Of a stretch of DNA of 37,721 bases, positions 1-7,714 are shown in pieces. The first letter of the stretch is position 1. Every line of letters starts with the position of its first letter. The DNA is taken from the NCBI GenBank assembly GCA_031262065.1, contig JAISIK010000038.1:1-37721 (forward strand), read 5' to 3'. A program made the position numbers and the translations under genes. A model generated the notes under the pieces. It was not told where the DNA came from. It did no database searches and saw only the letters and a program-made list of their open reading frames with translations. The DNA comes from Oscillospiraceae bacterium. Lineage in GTDB: Bacteria > Bacillota > Clostridia > Oscillospirales > Oscillospiraceae.

Positions 1-524
1 GCTGCAATCTCCTCGCGGGAGATGGGATTGTAGGGGGAATTGGGCTGCAGCGCATCGCCGTGCAGCACCATGAGATTCACCGCCGAGGGGTCGTCCACAC
101 GAAAGCCGCGCAGCAGAGGCGCACACTGCGCAGAGCTAAACGCCGCACCGTAGACATTACATTGCGGAAGATTCACGCACTCCACGCGCGGGGACGAGAA
201 AATATGCACATTGTCGGGGAAAGTTTCCGTCAGATAGGGCGATCCGGGGGCGAGATAGTCGTGATTTCCCGGGGCGATGAAAATCTCCGCCCGACAGGCA
301 GTGAAAAACTGCAACAGCGCCTCGAGCGTGTCGCGATAGACACGCTTGCTGTCGAAAAGATCGCCCGAGAGAAGAAGTAAATCGCAGTGATTTTCGTTGC
401 ACAGAGCAGCAAGCTGCTCCAGCGCCTGCCGCTGCTCGCGCCGCCGCTGCGCAGCCTGCGCGGGCGCAAGAGAGGAAAAAGGCGAATCCAAGTGAAAATC
501 CGCAGCGTGGAGAATCCTAATCAT
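1..524 (-). CDS. DNA repair exonuclease / calcineurin-like metallophosphoesterase (SbcD/YhaO-like), C-terminus cut by window edge
   Basis: Minus-strand translation from ATG at 524: MIRILHAADFHLDSPFSSLAPAQ...LLLLSGDLFDSK...FIAPGNHDYLAPGSPY...; motifs DxH, GDLFD and GNHD. Open to position 1, so absent from the ORF track. Confidence 0.85.
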   Translation of the reverse strand, partial: MIRILHAADFHLDSPFSSLAPAQAAQRRREQRQALEQLAALCNENHCDLLLLSGDLFDSKRVYRDTLEALLQFFTACRAEIFIAPGNHDYLAPGSPYLTETFPDNVHIFSSPRVECVNLPQCNVYGAAFSSAQCAPLLRGFRVDDPSAVNLMVLHGDALQPNSPYNPISREEIA

Positions 525-1287
525 GGAGCAACACCCTTTCTGTTTCTGTGCAGCGCCCGCTCGAGGGGTCAACCGTAAAGATGCAGCCGCAGAGCTTGCA
601 CGCGCCCGGCGCGGGCTCGTAGCGCCCCGTCAGGTCGCCGCGGAAGCGTGCGATGGAAAGCTCTGGCTTGATGCCCAAAACGGAATGCAGCGGACCTGTC
701 ATGCCGAGGTCTGTAATATAGCCCGTGCCCTTGGGCAAAATGCTTTCGTCCGCCGTCTGCACGTGCGTATGCGTGCCCCAAACTGCGGAGACTCTGCCGT
801 CGAGCATATGCCCCATGGCGAGCTTTTCCGAGGTTGCCTCGGCGTGTATTTCGACAAAAATCAACTTCGTACCCAGTTTCGGCAGAATTTTCTCCACAGC
901 CAGGAAGGGATTGTCCGGCGTGTAGTCCATGGCGCATCTGCCGATGAGATCAATCACCGCCACATCGCCGAAGCGTGTGGGGTACACGCCGTAGCCGTAG
1001 CCCGGCTGCTGCGGCGGAAAATTGGCGGGGCGGAGAATCGCGCGGGAATCGTCCATATACGGCACAATTTCCCGTTTGTTCCACGTGTGGTTGCCCATCG
1101 TGATAACGTCTGCCCCGGCGTCGCGAATCTCCTCCGCCTGCGCGGGGGTCAGCCCCAATACGGCAGTGTTTTCTCCGTTGACGACACAAAAATCGATGCC
1201 TTTCTCCTGCCGGAGTCTGCGCAGTTTTGTTTTCAGGTAGTGCAGTCCCGACGCCGCGACAATATCGCCCACCGCCAATACTCTCAT
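517..1287 (-). CDS. ymdB: YmdB family metallophosphoesterase (2',3'-cyclic nucleotide phosphodiesterase family)
   Basis: MRVLAVGDIVAASGLHYL...VVNGENTA...ADVITMGNHTWNKREI; typical YmdB/TIGR00282 motifs and length. Confidence 0.92.
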   Translation of the reverse strand: MRVLAVGDIVAASGLHYLKTKLRRLRQEKGIDFCVVNGENTAVLGLTPAQAEEIRDAGADVITMGNHTWNKREIVPYMDDSRAILRPANFPPQQPGYGYGVYPTRFGDVAVIDLIGRCAMDYTPDNPFLAVEKILPKLGTKLIFVEIHAEATSEKLAMGHMLDGRVSAVWGTHTHVQTADESILPKGTGYITDLGMTGPLHSVLGIKPELSIARFRGDLTGRYEPAPGACKLCGCIFTVDPSSGRCTETERVLLHD

Positions 1288-1320
1288 CTGCCTATCCGCC
1301 TTTCCGCCACCTTTTATAGG

Positions 1321-1550
1321 TATAGTATATCACAGCTTGTCAAAAAACCTCGTAGAGTTCGCCGCCCGGAGGCGGCGAATAAAATCCAAATCATTTTCCG
1401 CGGCGGCGTGTACGTCGAGGAAAATACTTATCGGTCAGAGAGTGACGAGATGTTCGCTATGGGCGGACATCGAGTCGCGGGTCTGACCGCAAGCTCTTTT
1501 GTCAAAGAAGTGCTTCGCACTTCTTTGACAGTCTGAGTTATAGTATATCA
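1321..1550. repeat. MITE-like / structured intergenic element with flanking direct repeats, imperfect terminal inverted repeats and four internal stem-loops
   Basis: tatagtatatca at 1321-1332 and 1539-1550; inner ends cagcttgtcaaa versus revcomp cagactgtcaaa; hairpins at 1358-1379, 1393-1425, 1432-1489 and 1500-1530. Confidence 0.55.
1500..1530. terminator. Perfect 14-bp hairpin (part of the 1321-1550 element; terminator-like but no U-tract)
   Basis: tgtcaaagaagtgc-ttc-gcacttctttgaca. Confidence 0.4.
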
Positions 1551-1759
1551 AATACTGCGGAAATGACAAGCAATATATGTTTCGACAGCATCTGCCCTCC
1601 TGCGAGTATTTTTCCCATTTCCCGCTTATTTCCCAAGATGTTGTGGTCAAAATCCGAAGAAAGCGCAATTTATTGTGTTTTCGCTCCGCAAATTCGCGCA
1701 ATTTCGCAGACAAAAAGAGTAGAATGAATGCAAAGAGGGCGTGCGGCAGGGGGAATTTT

Positions 1760-1793
1760 GTGCCGCACAGTGCGTGGGAGCACTGTGCGGCAC
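1760..1793 (+). promoter_or_regulatory. Perfect 14-bp inverted repeat immediately upstream of the noc RBS
   Basis: gtgccgcacagtgc-gtggga-gcactgtgcggcac. Confidence 0.6.
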
Positions 1794-1816
1794 AGCGCAT
1801 GAAAAGGAGGAGGCAC

Positions 1817-2623
1817 ATGTTTAAGAGCAAGGGACTGCTCGAGAGCGGTCGCATCTTATATATTCCGGCGGGGCAGATTCGCCCGAATCCGGGGCAACCA
1901 CGCAAGGTATTTGACCCGATGGGTTTGCAGGAGCTTGCCGAGAGCATCTCGCGTTACGGCATTTTGCAGCCCCTGACGGTGCGGCGGCGGGGAAACGGCT
2001 ATGAATTGGTTGCCGGCGAGCGCCGCCTGCGCGCCGCCAAACTTGCAGGTTTGCAGGAAGTTCCCTGCATTTTGCTGCTGGTCGATGAGGAGCAATCGGG
2101 CATGGTCGCGCTGGTGGAAAACCTGCAACGGCGGGATTTGGATTACATAGAGGAGGCGCAGGGACTTGCGCGTCTGATGCGCCTGTACGGACTGAATCAG
2201 GAGGAAGCTGCCGCCCGCGTGGGCAAAAGCCAGAGCGCGGTTGCGAACAAGCTGCGCCTTCTTCGCCACAGCCCGGAGGTGCTGGAATTTTTGCGGGAGC
2301 ACCGCCTGTCGGAGCGGCATGCGCGGGCGCTTCTGCGTCTGCCAAACGAGGCGGAACGCCTTGCGGCGCTTGCGGTTATTATCAAGCAAAACCTCAATGT
2401 CGCCAAGACGGAGGAGTATATTGACGCGCTGCTGAAGAAACCCGAACCGCCTGTCAGGCAGGGGACGCGGAAGCTCATTGTGCGCGATGTGCGCCTGTTT
2501 ATCAATAGCGTGAACCACAATCTCGACCTGATTCGCGGCGCGGGCATTCGCGCGGACGCCACGCAGGAGGAAACGGAAACGGAGATTGTTTTGACCATTC
2601 GCCTGCCGAAACGGGCGGGCTGA
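1817..2623 (+). CDS. noc: ParB/Spo0J-family protein, Noc-like nucleoid occlusion protein
   Basis: MFKSKGLLESGRILYIPAGQIRPNPGQPRKVFDPMGLQELAESISRYGILQPLTVRR...YELVAGERRLRAAKLAG; ParB boxes and HTH (AARVGKSQSAVANKLRLL). RBS aaaggagg at 1803-1810 supports ATG 1817 rather than ORF start 1577. Confidence 0.85.
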   Translation: MFKSKGLLESGRILYIPAGQIRPNPGQPRKVFDPMGLQELAESISRYGILQPLTVRRRGNGYELVAGERRLRAAKLAGLQEVPCILLLVDEEQSGMVALVENLQRRDLDYIEEAQGLARLMRLYGLNQEEAAARVGKSQSAVANKLRLLRHSPEVLEFLREHRLSERHARALLRLPNEAERLAALAVIIKQNLNVAKTEEYIDALLKKPEPPVRQGTRKLIVRDVRLFINSVNHNLDLIRGAGIRADATQEETETEIVLTIRLPKRAG

Positions 2624-2663
2624 GAGGCATTCGGACTGCGGCGCGGCCGCATGATATACTTGG

Positions 2664-2690
2664 CGCCTCCTTCGGGAGGCGTCCTTTTTT
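2664..2690 (+). terminator. Rho-independent terminator after noc-like gene
   Basis: cgcctcc-ttcg-ggaggcg followed by tcctttttt. Confidence 0.8.
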
Positions 2691-2805
2691 GCAAGTAACC
2701 GCCGGAAAAAAATCATTTTTGCACTTCGGCGGTCTTCTTTCCGACAAAAATAGTTTACAAATAAAAAGTATTTGTGCTGTTTTTTAGATTTTCGGTGGAA
2801 AATAA

Positions 2806-2834
2806 TTGCAAAAGTCAGAAAGCTGTGGTATCAT
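2806..2834 (+). promoter_or_regulatory. Sigma-A type promoter for ppdK
   Basis: TTGCAA (2806-2811), 17 bp spacer, TATCAT (2829-2834). Confidence 0.6.
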
Positions 2835-2919
2835 TGACAAGCAGAAAAATCAAGAAAGAAAACACGATTGAAACGACAGGGAACGTCGTTTCCTAAAACG
2901 AAAGGGGTTAACCAACTTT

Positions 2920-5553
2920 ATGCACAAATATGTTTACCTTTTCTCCGAAGGCAACGGTTCAATGCGCGAGCTTCTCGGCGGCAAAGGCGCCAACCTCGCT
3001 GAAATGACCAATCTCGGCATGCCCGTCCCGCAGGGTTTCACCATCTCCACAGAAGCCTGCACGAAGTACTACGAAGACGGTCGCTCCATCAACGCAGAGA
3101 TTCAGGCGCAAACCTACGAAGCATTGGCAAAAATCGAGGCGCTCAACGGCAAGAAGTTCGGCGACGTCAAGAACCCGCTGCTCGTCTCCGTCCGCTCCGG
3201 CTCTCGCGCTTCCATGCCCGGCATGATGGATACCATTTTGAACCTCGGTATGAACGATGCGGTTGCAGCGGGCCTCACGGCAGGCAACCCCGCCCCCGCC
3301 TTCGCGCGCTTTGTCTACGACTCCTACCGCCGCTTCATCCAGATGTTCTCGGATGTGGTTATGGAGCTGTCTAAGAAGACCTTCGAGGTCATCATCGACG
3401 AGCTGAAAGAGGAAAGAGGCATTAAAGACGACATCGACCTCACCGCCGATGATATGAAGAAACTTGTTGTGCTCTTTAAGGCGCACTACAAGAAAGAAAA
3501 GGGCGCAGACTTCCCCGACAATCCCGCAGACCAGCTGATGGAAGCCATCAAGGCTGTTTTCCGCTCTTGGGATAATCCCCGCGCCAATGTCTATCGCCGC
3601 ATGAACAATATCCCCTACTCCTGGGGCACTGCTGTTAACGTGCAGCCGATGGTCTTCGGCAACCTCAACGAAAACTCCGGCACAGGCGTCGCCTTCACCC
3701 GCGACCCCGCCACCGGCGAAAAGGCGCTCTTCGGCGAGTACCTTATCAACGCGCAGGGCGAAGACGTCGTTGCAGGCATCCGCACCCCGAATAAGATTTC
3801 CAAGCTCCAAGAGGACATGCCCGGCGTATACGCACAGTTCGTCGATATCGCAAACCGCCTCGAGAGCCACTACCGCGACATGCAGGACATGGAGTTTACC
3901 ATCGAAAACGGCAAGCTCTACATGCTGCAAACCCGTAACGGCAAGCGCACCGCAGCAGCGGCTCTTCAAATCGCCTGCGACCTCGTTGACGAGGGCGTGA
4001 TTAACGAGAAGGAAGCGGTCATGCGCGTAGAGCCGAACCAGCTCGACGCCCTGCTTCATCCGCAGTTCGACACAGCCGCGCTCAAGGCAGCGGAAGTCGT
4101 CGGCAAGGGCTTGGCAGCGTCCCCCGGCGCAGCTTGCGGCCGCGTGGTTTTCACCGCCGAGGACGCAAAGCAGTGGAATGCCAACGGCGAAAAGGTCGTC
4201 CTCGTCCGTCTGGAAACCAGCCCCGAAGATATCGAGGGCATGGCGGCAGCGCAGGGCATCCTGACTGTCCGCGGCGGTATGACCTCCCACGCGGCGGTTG
4301 TTGCGCGCGGCATGGGCACTTGCTGCGTCTCCGGCTGCGGCGAAATCACCGTCAACGAAGAGGCTAAGCAGTTCACCCTCGCAGGCAAGACATATAAAGA
4401 GGGCGATTGGATTTCCATCAACGGCTCTACCGGCAATATTTACGGTTGCGTTATCAAAACCACCGAGGCAAGCATCAGCGGCAACTTCGACCGCTTCATG
4501 CAGTGGGCGGACAGCTTCCGCACCTTGAAGGTTCGCACCAACGCCGACACCCCGCACGATACCGCGCAGGCGGTTTCCTTCGGCGCAGAGGGCATTGGTT
4601 TGTGCCGCACCGAGCATATGTTCTTCGAGGCAAGCCGCATTAAGGCGATGCGCGAAATGATCGTCGCGAAGACCGTCGAGGCGCGCAAGGCTGCGCTTGC
4701 GAAGATTCTGCCCTATCAGCAGGGCGACTTCGAGGCAATGTACAAGGAGCTGCAGGGTCGTCCCATGACCGTCCGCTACCTCGACCCGCCTCTGCACGAG
4801 TTCCTCCCGACTAGGGAAGAGGACATCGTAGAGCTGGCTAAGGAGCTGAACATCACCACTGACGAGCTGAAAGACGTTATCTCGTCGCTGCACGAGTTCA
4901 ACCCCATGATGGGTCACCGTGGCTGCCGTCTGGCTGTCACCTACCCGGAAATCGCCGAGATGCAGACCACCGCTGTTATCAACGCAGCCATCAATGTCAA
5001 CCGTGCACATCCCGACTACGCAGTAGAGCCGGAAATCATGATTCCGCTCGTCGGCGAAGTTAAGGAGCTGAAGTTTGTTAAGGATATCGTCGTTGCAACC
5101 GCCGACAAGCTGATTGCAGACGCCGGCGTTACCATGAGCTACAAGGTCGGCACCATGATCGAAATCCCGCGCGCTGCGCTCACTGCAGACGAGATTGCCA
5201 AGGAAGCGGAATTCTTCTCCTTCGGCACGAACGATCTCACCCAGATGACCTTCGGCTTCAGCCGCGACGATGCAGGCAAGTTCCTCGACGCCTACTACGA
5301 CCGCAAGATTTACGAGTCCGATCCCTTTGCGCATCTCGATGAGACCGGCGTTGGCAGACTCGTAAAGATGGCAGTCGAACTCGGCAAGGCAACCCGCCCC
5401 GATATCAAGCTGGGTATCTGCGGCGAGCACGGCGGCGATCCCGCTTCCGTGGAGTTCTGCCACAATGTCGGACTGAACTACGTCTCCTGCAGCCCCTTCC
5501 GCGTCCCCATCGCCAGATTGGCAGCCGCCCAGGCAGCCATTAAGGCAAACTAG
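2920..5553 (+). CDS. ppdK: Pyruvate, phosphate dikinase
   Basis: 877 aa; MHKYVYLFSEGNGSMRELLGGKGANLAEMTNLGMPVPQGFTISTEAC; catalytic His motif GGMTSHAAVVARGMGTCCVSG; C-terminal PEP-binding domain SFGTNDLTQMTFGFSRDD. Confidence 0.97.
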   Translation: MHKYVYLFSEGNGSMRELLGGKGANLAEMTNLGMPVPQGFTISTEACTKYYEDGRSINAEIQAQTYEALAKIEALNGKKFGDVKNPLLVSVRSGSRASMPGMMDTILNLGMNDAVAAGLTAGNPAPAFARFVYDSYRRFIQMFSDVVMELSKKTFEVIIDELKEERGIKDDIDLTADDMKKLVVLFKAHYKKEKGADFPDNPADQLMEAIKAVFRSWDNPRANVYRRMNNIPYSWGTAVNVQPMVFGNLNENSGTGVAFTRDPATGEKALFGEYLINAQGEDVVAGIRTPNKISKLQEDMPGVYAQFVDIANRLESHYRDMQDMEFTIENGKLYMLQTRNGKRTAAAALQIACDLVDEGVINEKEAVMRVEPNQLDALLHPQFDTAALKAAEVVGKGLAASPGAACGRVVFTAEDAKQWNANGEKVVLVRLETSPEDIEGMAAAQGILTVRGGMTSHAAVVARGMGTCCVSGCGEITVNEEAKQFTLAGKTYKEGDWISINGSTGNIYGCVIKTTEASISGNFDRFMQWADSFRTLKVRTNADTPHDTAQAVSFGAEGIGLCRTEHMFFEASRIKAMREMIVAKTVEARKAALAKILPYQQGDFEAMYKELQGRPMTVRYLDPPLHEFLPTREEDIVELAKELNITTDELKDVISSLHEFNPMMGHRGCRLAVTYPEIAEMQTTAVINAAINVNRAHPDYAVEPEIMIPLVGEVKELKFVKDIVVATADKLIADAGVTMSYKVGTMIEIPRAALTADEIAKEAEFFSFGTNDLTQMTFGFSRDDAGKFLDAYYDRKIYESDPFAHLDETGVGRLVKMAVELGKATRPDIKLGICGEHGGDPASVEFCHNVGLNYVSCSPFRVPIARLAAAQAAIKAN

Positions 5554-5590
5554 GCGCCGTTTGAAAAATAGCGATTTGAACAATGGCGAG

Positions 5591-5665
5591 AGCATTTTTC
5601 GTCAGTCGAGGCATTTCTCCGCAGGAATACTTTGTGTATTCCAAGGGGAAATGACGAAAAATGGC
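5591..5665. repeat. Long compound imperfect palindrome (candidate structured RNA or MITE core)
   Basis: catttttcgtca...tgacgaaaaatg outer arms; catttctcc / ggggaaatg middle arms; ggaatac-tttgt-gtattcc inner hairpin. Confidence 0.55.
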
Positions 5666-5724
5666 GGAAAATTGATCCGGCATTGGGAATGTTGACATTT
5701 TTCTAACAAGCCCTTGTGTTTCTT

Positions 5725-5773
5725 CGCTCCACGTGCAAATCCCTTGCACTTCAAGGTTTTTGCGCGTGGAGCG
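5725..5773 (+). promoter_or_regulatory. Strong leader hairpin upstream of PAP2 gene
   Basis: cgctccacgtgcaaa / tttgcgcgtggagcg (15 bp, one G-U) enclosing ccttg / caagg. Confidence 0.5.
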
Positions 5774-5804
5774 TTACTTCTTTTCCGATAAAGGAGGATT
5801 GTCT

Positions 5805-6734
5805 GTGGGTGTTCTGTATTGGCTCGAATCCATTCGTAATCCTGTTTTGGATGCCATTATGCTGTTTATCACGCGGTTCGGCGAGGAAACCGTGTTTTTG
5901 CTCATCGCGCTGACCGTTTTTTGGTGCGCAAGCAAGCGCGAGGGCTATTATCTCCTGTTTGTCGGCTTTTTCGGCACGGTGCTCAACCAGTTTTTGAAGC
6001 TCGCCTGCCGTGTTCCCCGCCCCTTCGTGCGCGATCCGCAATTTTCCGCCGTAGAAGCTGCGAAAAATGGCGCGGGCGGCTATTCCTTCCCCTCGGGGCA
6101 CACGCAGTCGGTTGCGGGCACACTCGGCGGCATTGCCCGCTGGCACAAGAACGCGCGGTTTCGGGTAGCCTGTATCTGTCTTCTGCTTCTGACCGCGTTT
6201 TCGCGCATGTATCTGGGCGTGCATACGCCGCAGGATGTTCTTGTATCGCTCTGCATTGCATCGGTGCTGATTTTCGCCCTCTATCCGCTGATAAACCGCG
6301 CTGCGAACAAGCCTGCGCGTATGTATCTGCTGCTGGGCGTTATGTGCGCAATTTCTTTCGCCTTCGTGTGTTACGCAAACTTCTCGTCTTTCCCCGCAAA
6401 CATAGATGCAGCCAACCTCGAAGAGGCGCAGAAAAACAGCTACAGCCTCTTCGGCGCACTCTTGGGTTTCGTGCTCGGCTACAGCATCGAGCACCGCTAT
6501 ATCCGCTTTGAGGAAAAGGCGGTCTGGTGGGTGCAGATACTCAAAGTTGTCGGCGGGCTGGCGCTTCTTCTTCTATGCAAAGAGGGCTTAAAACTCCTGT
6601 TCTCCGCAGTCGGCTGGACATGGGTCGGCACAAGCGCCCTGCGCTACTTCGCCACGGTGCTGGCGGCAGCCTGCGTGTGGCCGCTCACCTTCCCGCGCCT
6701 CAACGCGCTCTCGGGAAAGCGGGAAACGGCATGA
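5805..6734 (+). CDS. Phosphatase PAP2 family membrane protein
   Basis: PAP2 motifs KLACRVPRPF, YSFPSGHTQSVAG and SRMYLGVHTPQDVLVS with multiple TM segments. GTG start at 5805 follows RBS aaggagg (5791-5797). Confidence 0.88.
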   Translation: MGVLYWLESIRNPVLDAIMLFITRFGEETVFLLIALTVFWCASKREGYYLLFVGFFGTVLNQFLKLACRVPRPFVRDPQFSAVEAAKNGAGGYSFPSGHTQSVAGTLGGIARWHKNARFRVACICLLLLTAFSRMYLGVHTPQDVLVSLCIASVLIFALYPLINRAANKPARMYLLLGVMCAISFAFVCYANFSSFPANIDAANLEEAQKNSYSLFGALLGFVLGYSIEHRYIRFEEKAVWWVQILKVVGGLALLLLCKEGLKLLFSAVGWTWVGTSALRYFATVLAAACVWPLTFPRLNALSGKRETA

Positions 6735-7288
6735 ATATTGCTGCGATTAAGACTTATGACATTGCCAATGGTCCCGGCGTGCGGGTGAGCGTCTTCGTCT
6801 CCGGCTGTACGCGCGGCTGCAAGGGCTGCTTCCAGCCGCAGACTTGGGATTTTTCCTACGGCGAGGCATTCACGGACGACACGCTGCGCTTTCTCCTCAG
6901 CGAGCTTGCAAATCCGCATATTGCGGGGCTGACGCTACTCGGCGGAGAACCCTTTGAGCCGCGCAATCAGGCGGAGGTGGCGCGGCTTTTGCGCCTTGTG
7001 CGAGAGCAATTTCCCAAAAAAAGCATCTGGGCGTTCACCGGCTATGTGTATGAGGAGCTTCTTGCCGGGCGCGTCGGAAACCCCGCGCTTGTTCGGCAAA
7101 TGCTTTCCTGTTTGGACGTTCTGGTGGACGGTCCTTTTGAAATCGAAAAGAAAGACCTTTCCCTGCGCTTTCGCGGGTCGAGCAATCAGCGGCTCATAGA
7201 CCTGCAAAAGTCGCGGGAAAATCACGCCGTTACCCTTTGGGACGACGGCTATCAACGCGGAGGAATGTCATGCAGAGCATCCCTGTAA
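6731..7288 (+). CDS. nrdG: Anaerobic ribonucleoside-triphosphate reductase activating protein (radical SAM)
   Basis: MNIAAIKTYDIANGPGVRVSVFVSGCTRGCKGCFQPQTWDF; CxxxCxxC motif; LTLLGGEPF. ATGA overlap with upstream stop. Confidence 0.9.
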   Translation: MNIAAIKTYDIANGPGVRVSVFVSGCTRGCKGCFQPQTWDFSYGEAFTDDTLRFLLSELANPHIAGLTLLGGEPFEPRNQAEVARLLRLVREQFPKKSIWAFTGYVYEELLAGRVGNPALVRQMLSCLDVLVDGPFEIEKKDLSLRFRGSSNQRLIDLQKSRENHAVTLWDDGYQRGGMSCRASL

Positions 7289-7710
7289 AAAAATTGCGGG
7301 AAAACGCCGCCCTTCCCGTCTACGCTACCGAGTTTTCGGCAGGCGCGGATTTGTGCGCCTGTTTAGAGGCAGCCGTCACCATCGCGCCGAAGGAAACCGT
7401 CCTAATTCCCATCGGCATTTCCATGGAACTGCCCACGGGCTACGCGGGGCTGATTTTCGCCCGCAGCGGGCTTGCTGCGAAGCGGCATTTAGCGCCCGCG
7501 AACAAGGTCGGCGTGATTGACAGCGACTATCGCGGCGAATTCTTTGTGCCCCTGCACAACCACGGAAGCGTCCCGCAGACCATCGAGCACGGCGAGCGCA
7601 TTGCGCAGATGGTCATCACGCCCTACCTCACCGCGCAGTTCCTCGAGTGCGAAGAACTGTCGAACACCGTGCGCGGCGACGGCGGTTTCGGCTCGACGGG
7701 GCGGAGGTAG
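7270..7710 (+). CDS. dut: dUTP diphosphatase
   Basis: dUTPase motifs SAGADL, ARSGLA, GVIDSDYRGE and RGDGGFGSTG. RBS ggagga just upstream of ATG 7270. Confidence 0.95.
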   Translation: MQSIPVKKLRENAALPVYATEFSAGADLCACLEAAVTIAPKETVLIPIGISMELPTGYAGLIFARSGLAAKRHLAPANKVGVIDSDYRGEFFVPLHNHGSVPQTIEHGERIAQMVITPYLTAQFLECEELSNTVRGDGGFGSTGRR

Positions 7711-7714
7711 CCAC

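Noticed and set aside
523-1536. 337-aa plus-strand ORF opposite ymdB
   Set aside because: Shadow ORF; the minus-strand YmdB motifs are clear and the ORF runs into the structured non-coding element.
1577-1816. 80-residue N-terminal extension of the ParB/Noc ORF
   Set aside because: RBS and homology place the start at 1817; the extension reads through the leader hairpin and promoter-like sequence.
1435-1947. 170-aa minus-strand ORF
   Set aside because: Covers the non-coding element and the start of the noc gene; no recognisable domain or RBS.
2959-5595. 878-aa minus-strand ORF opposite ppdK
   Set aside because: Antisense mirror of a strongly coding GC-biased gene. The sense frame is unambiguous PPDK; the antisense translation is low complexity and resembles no family.
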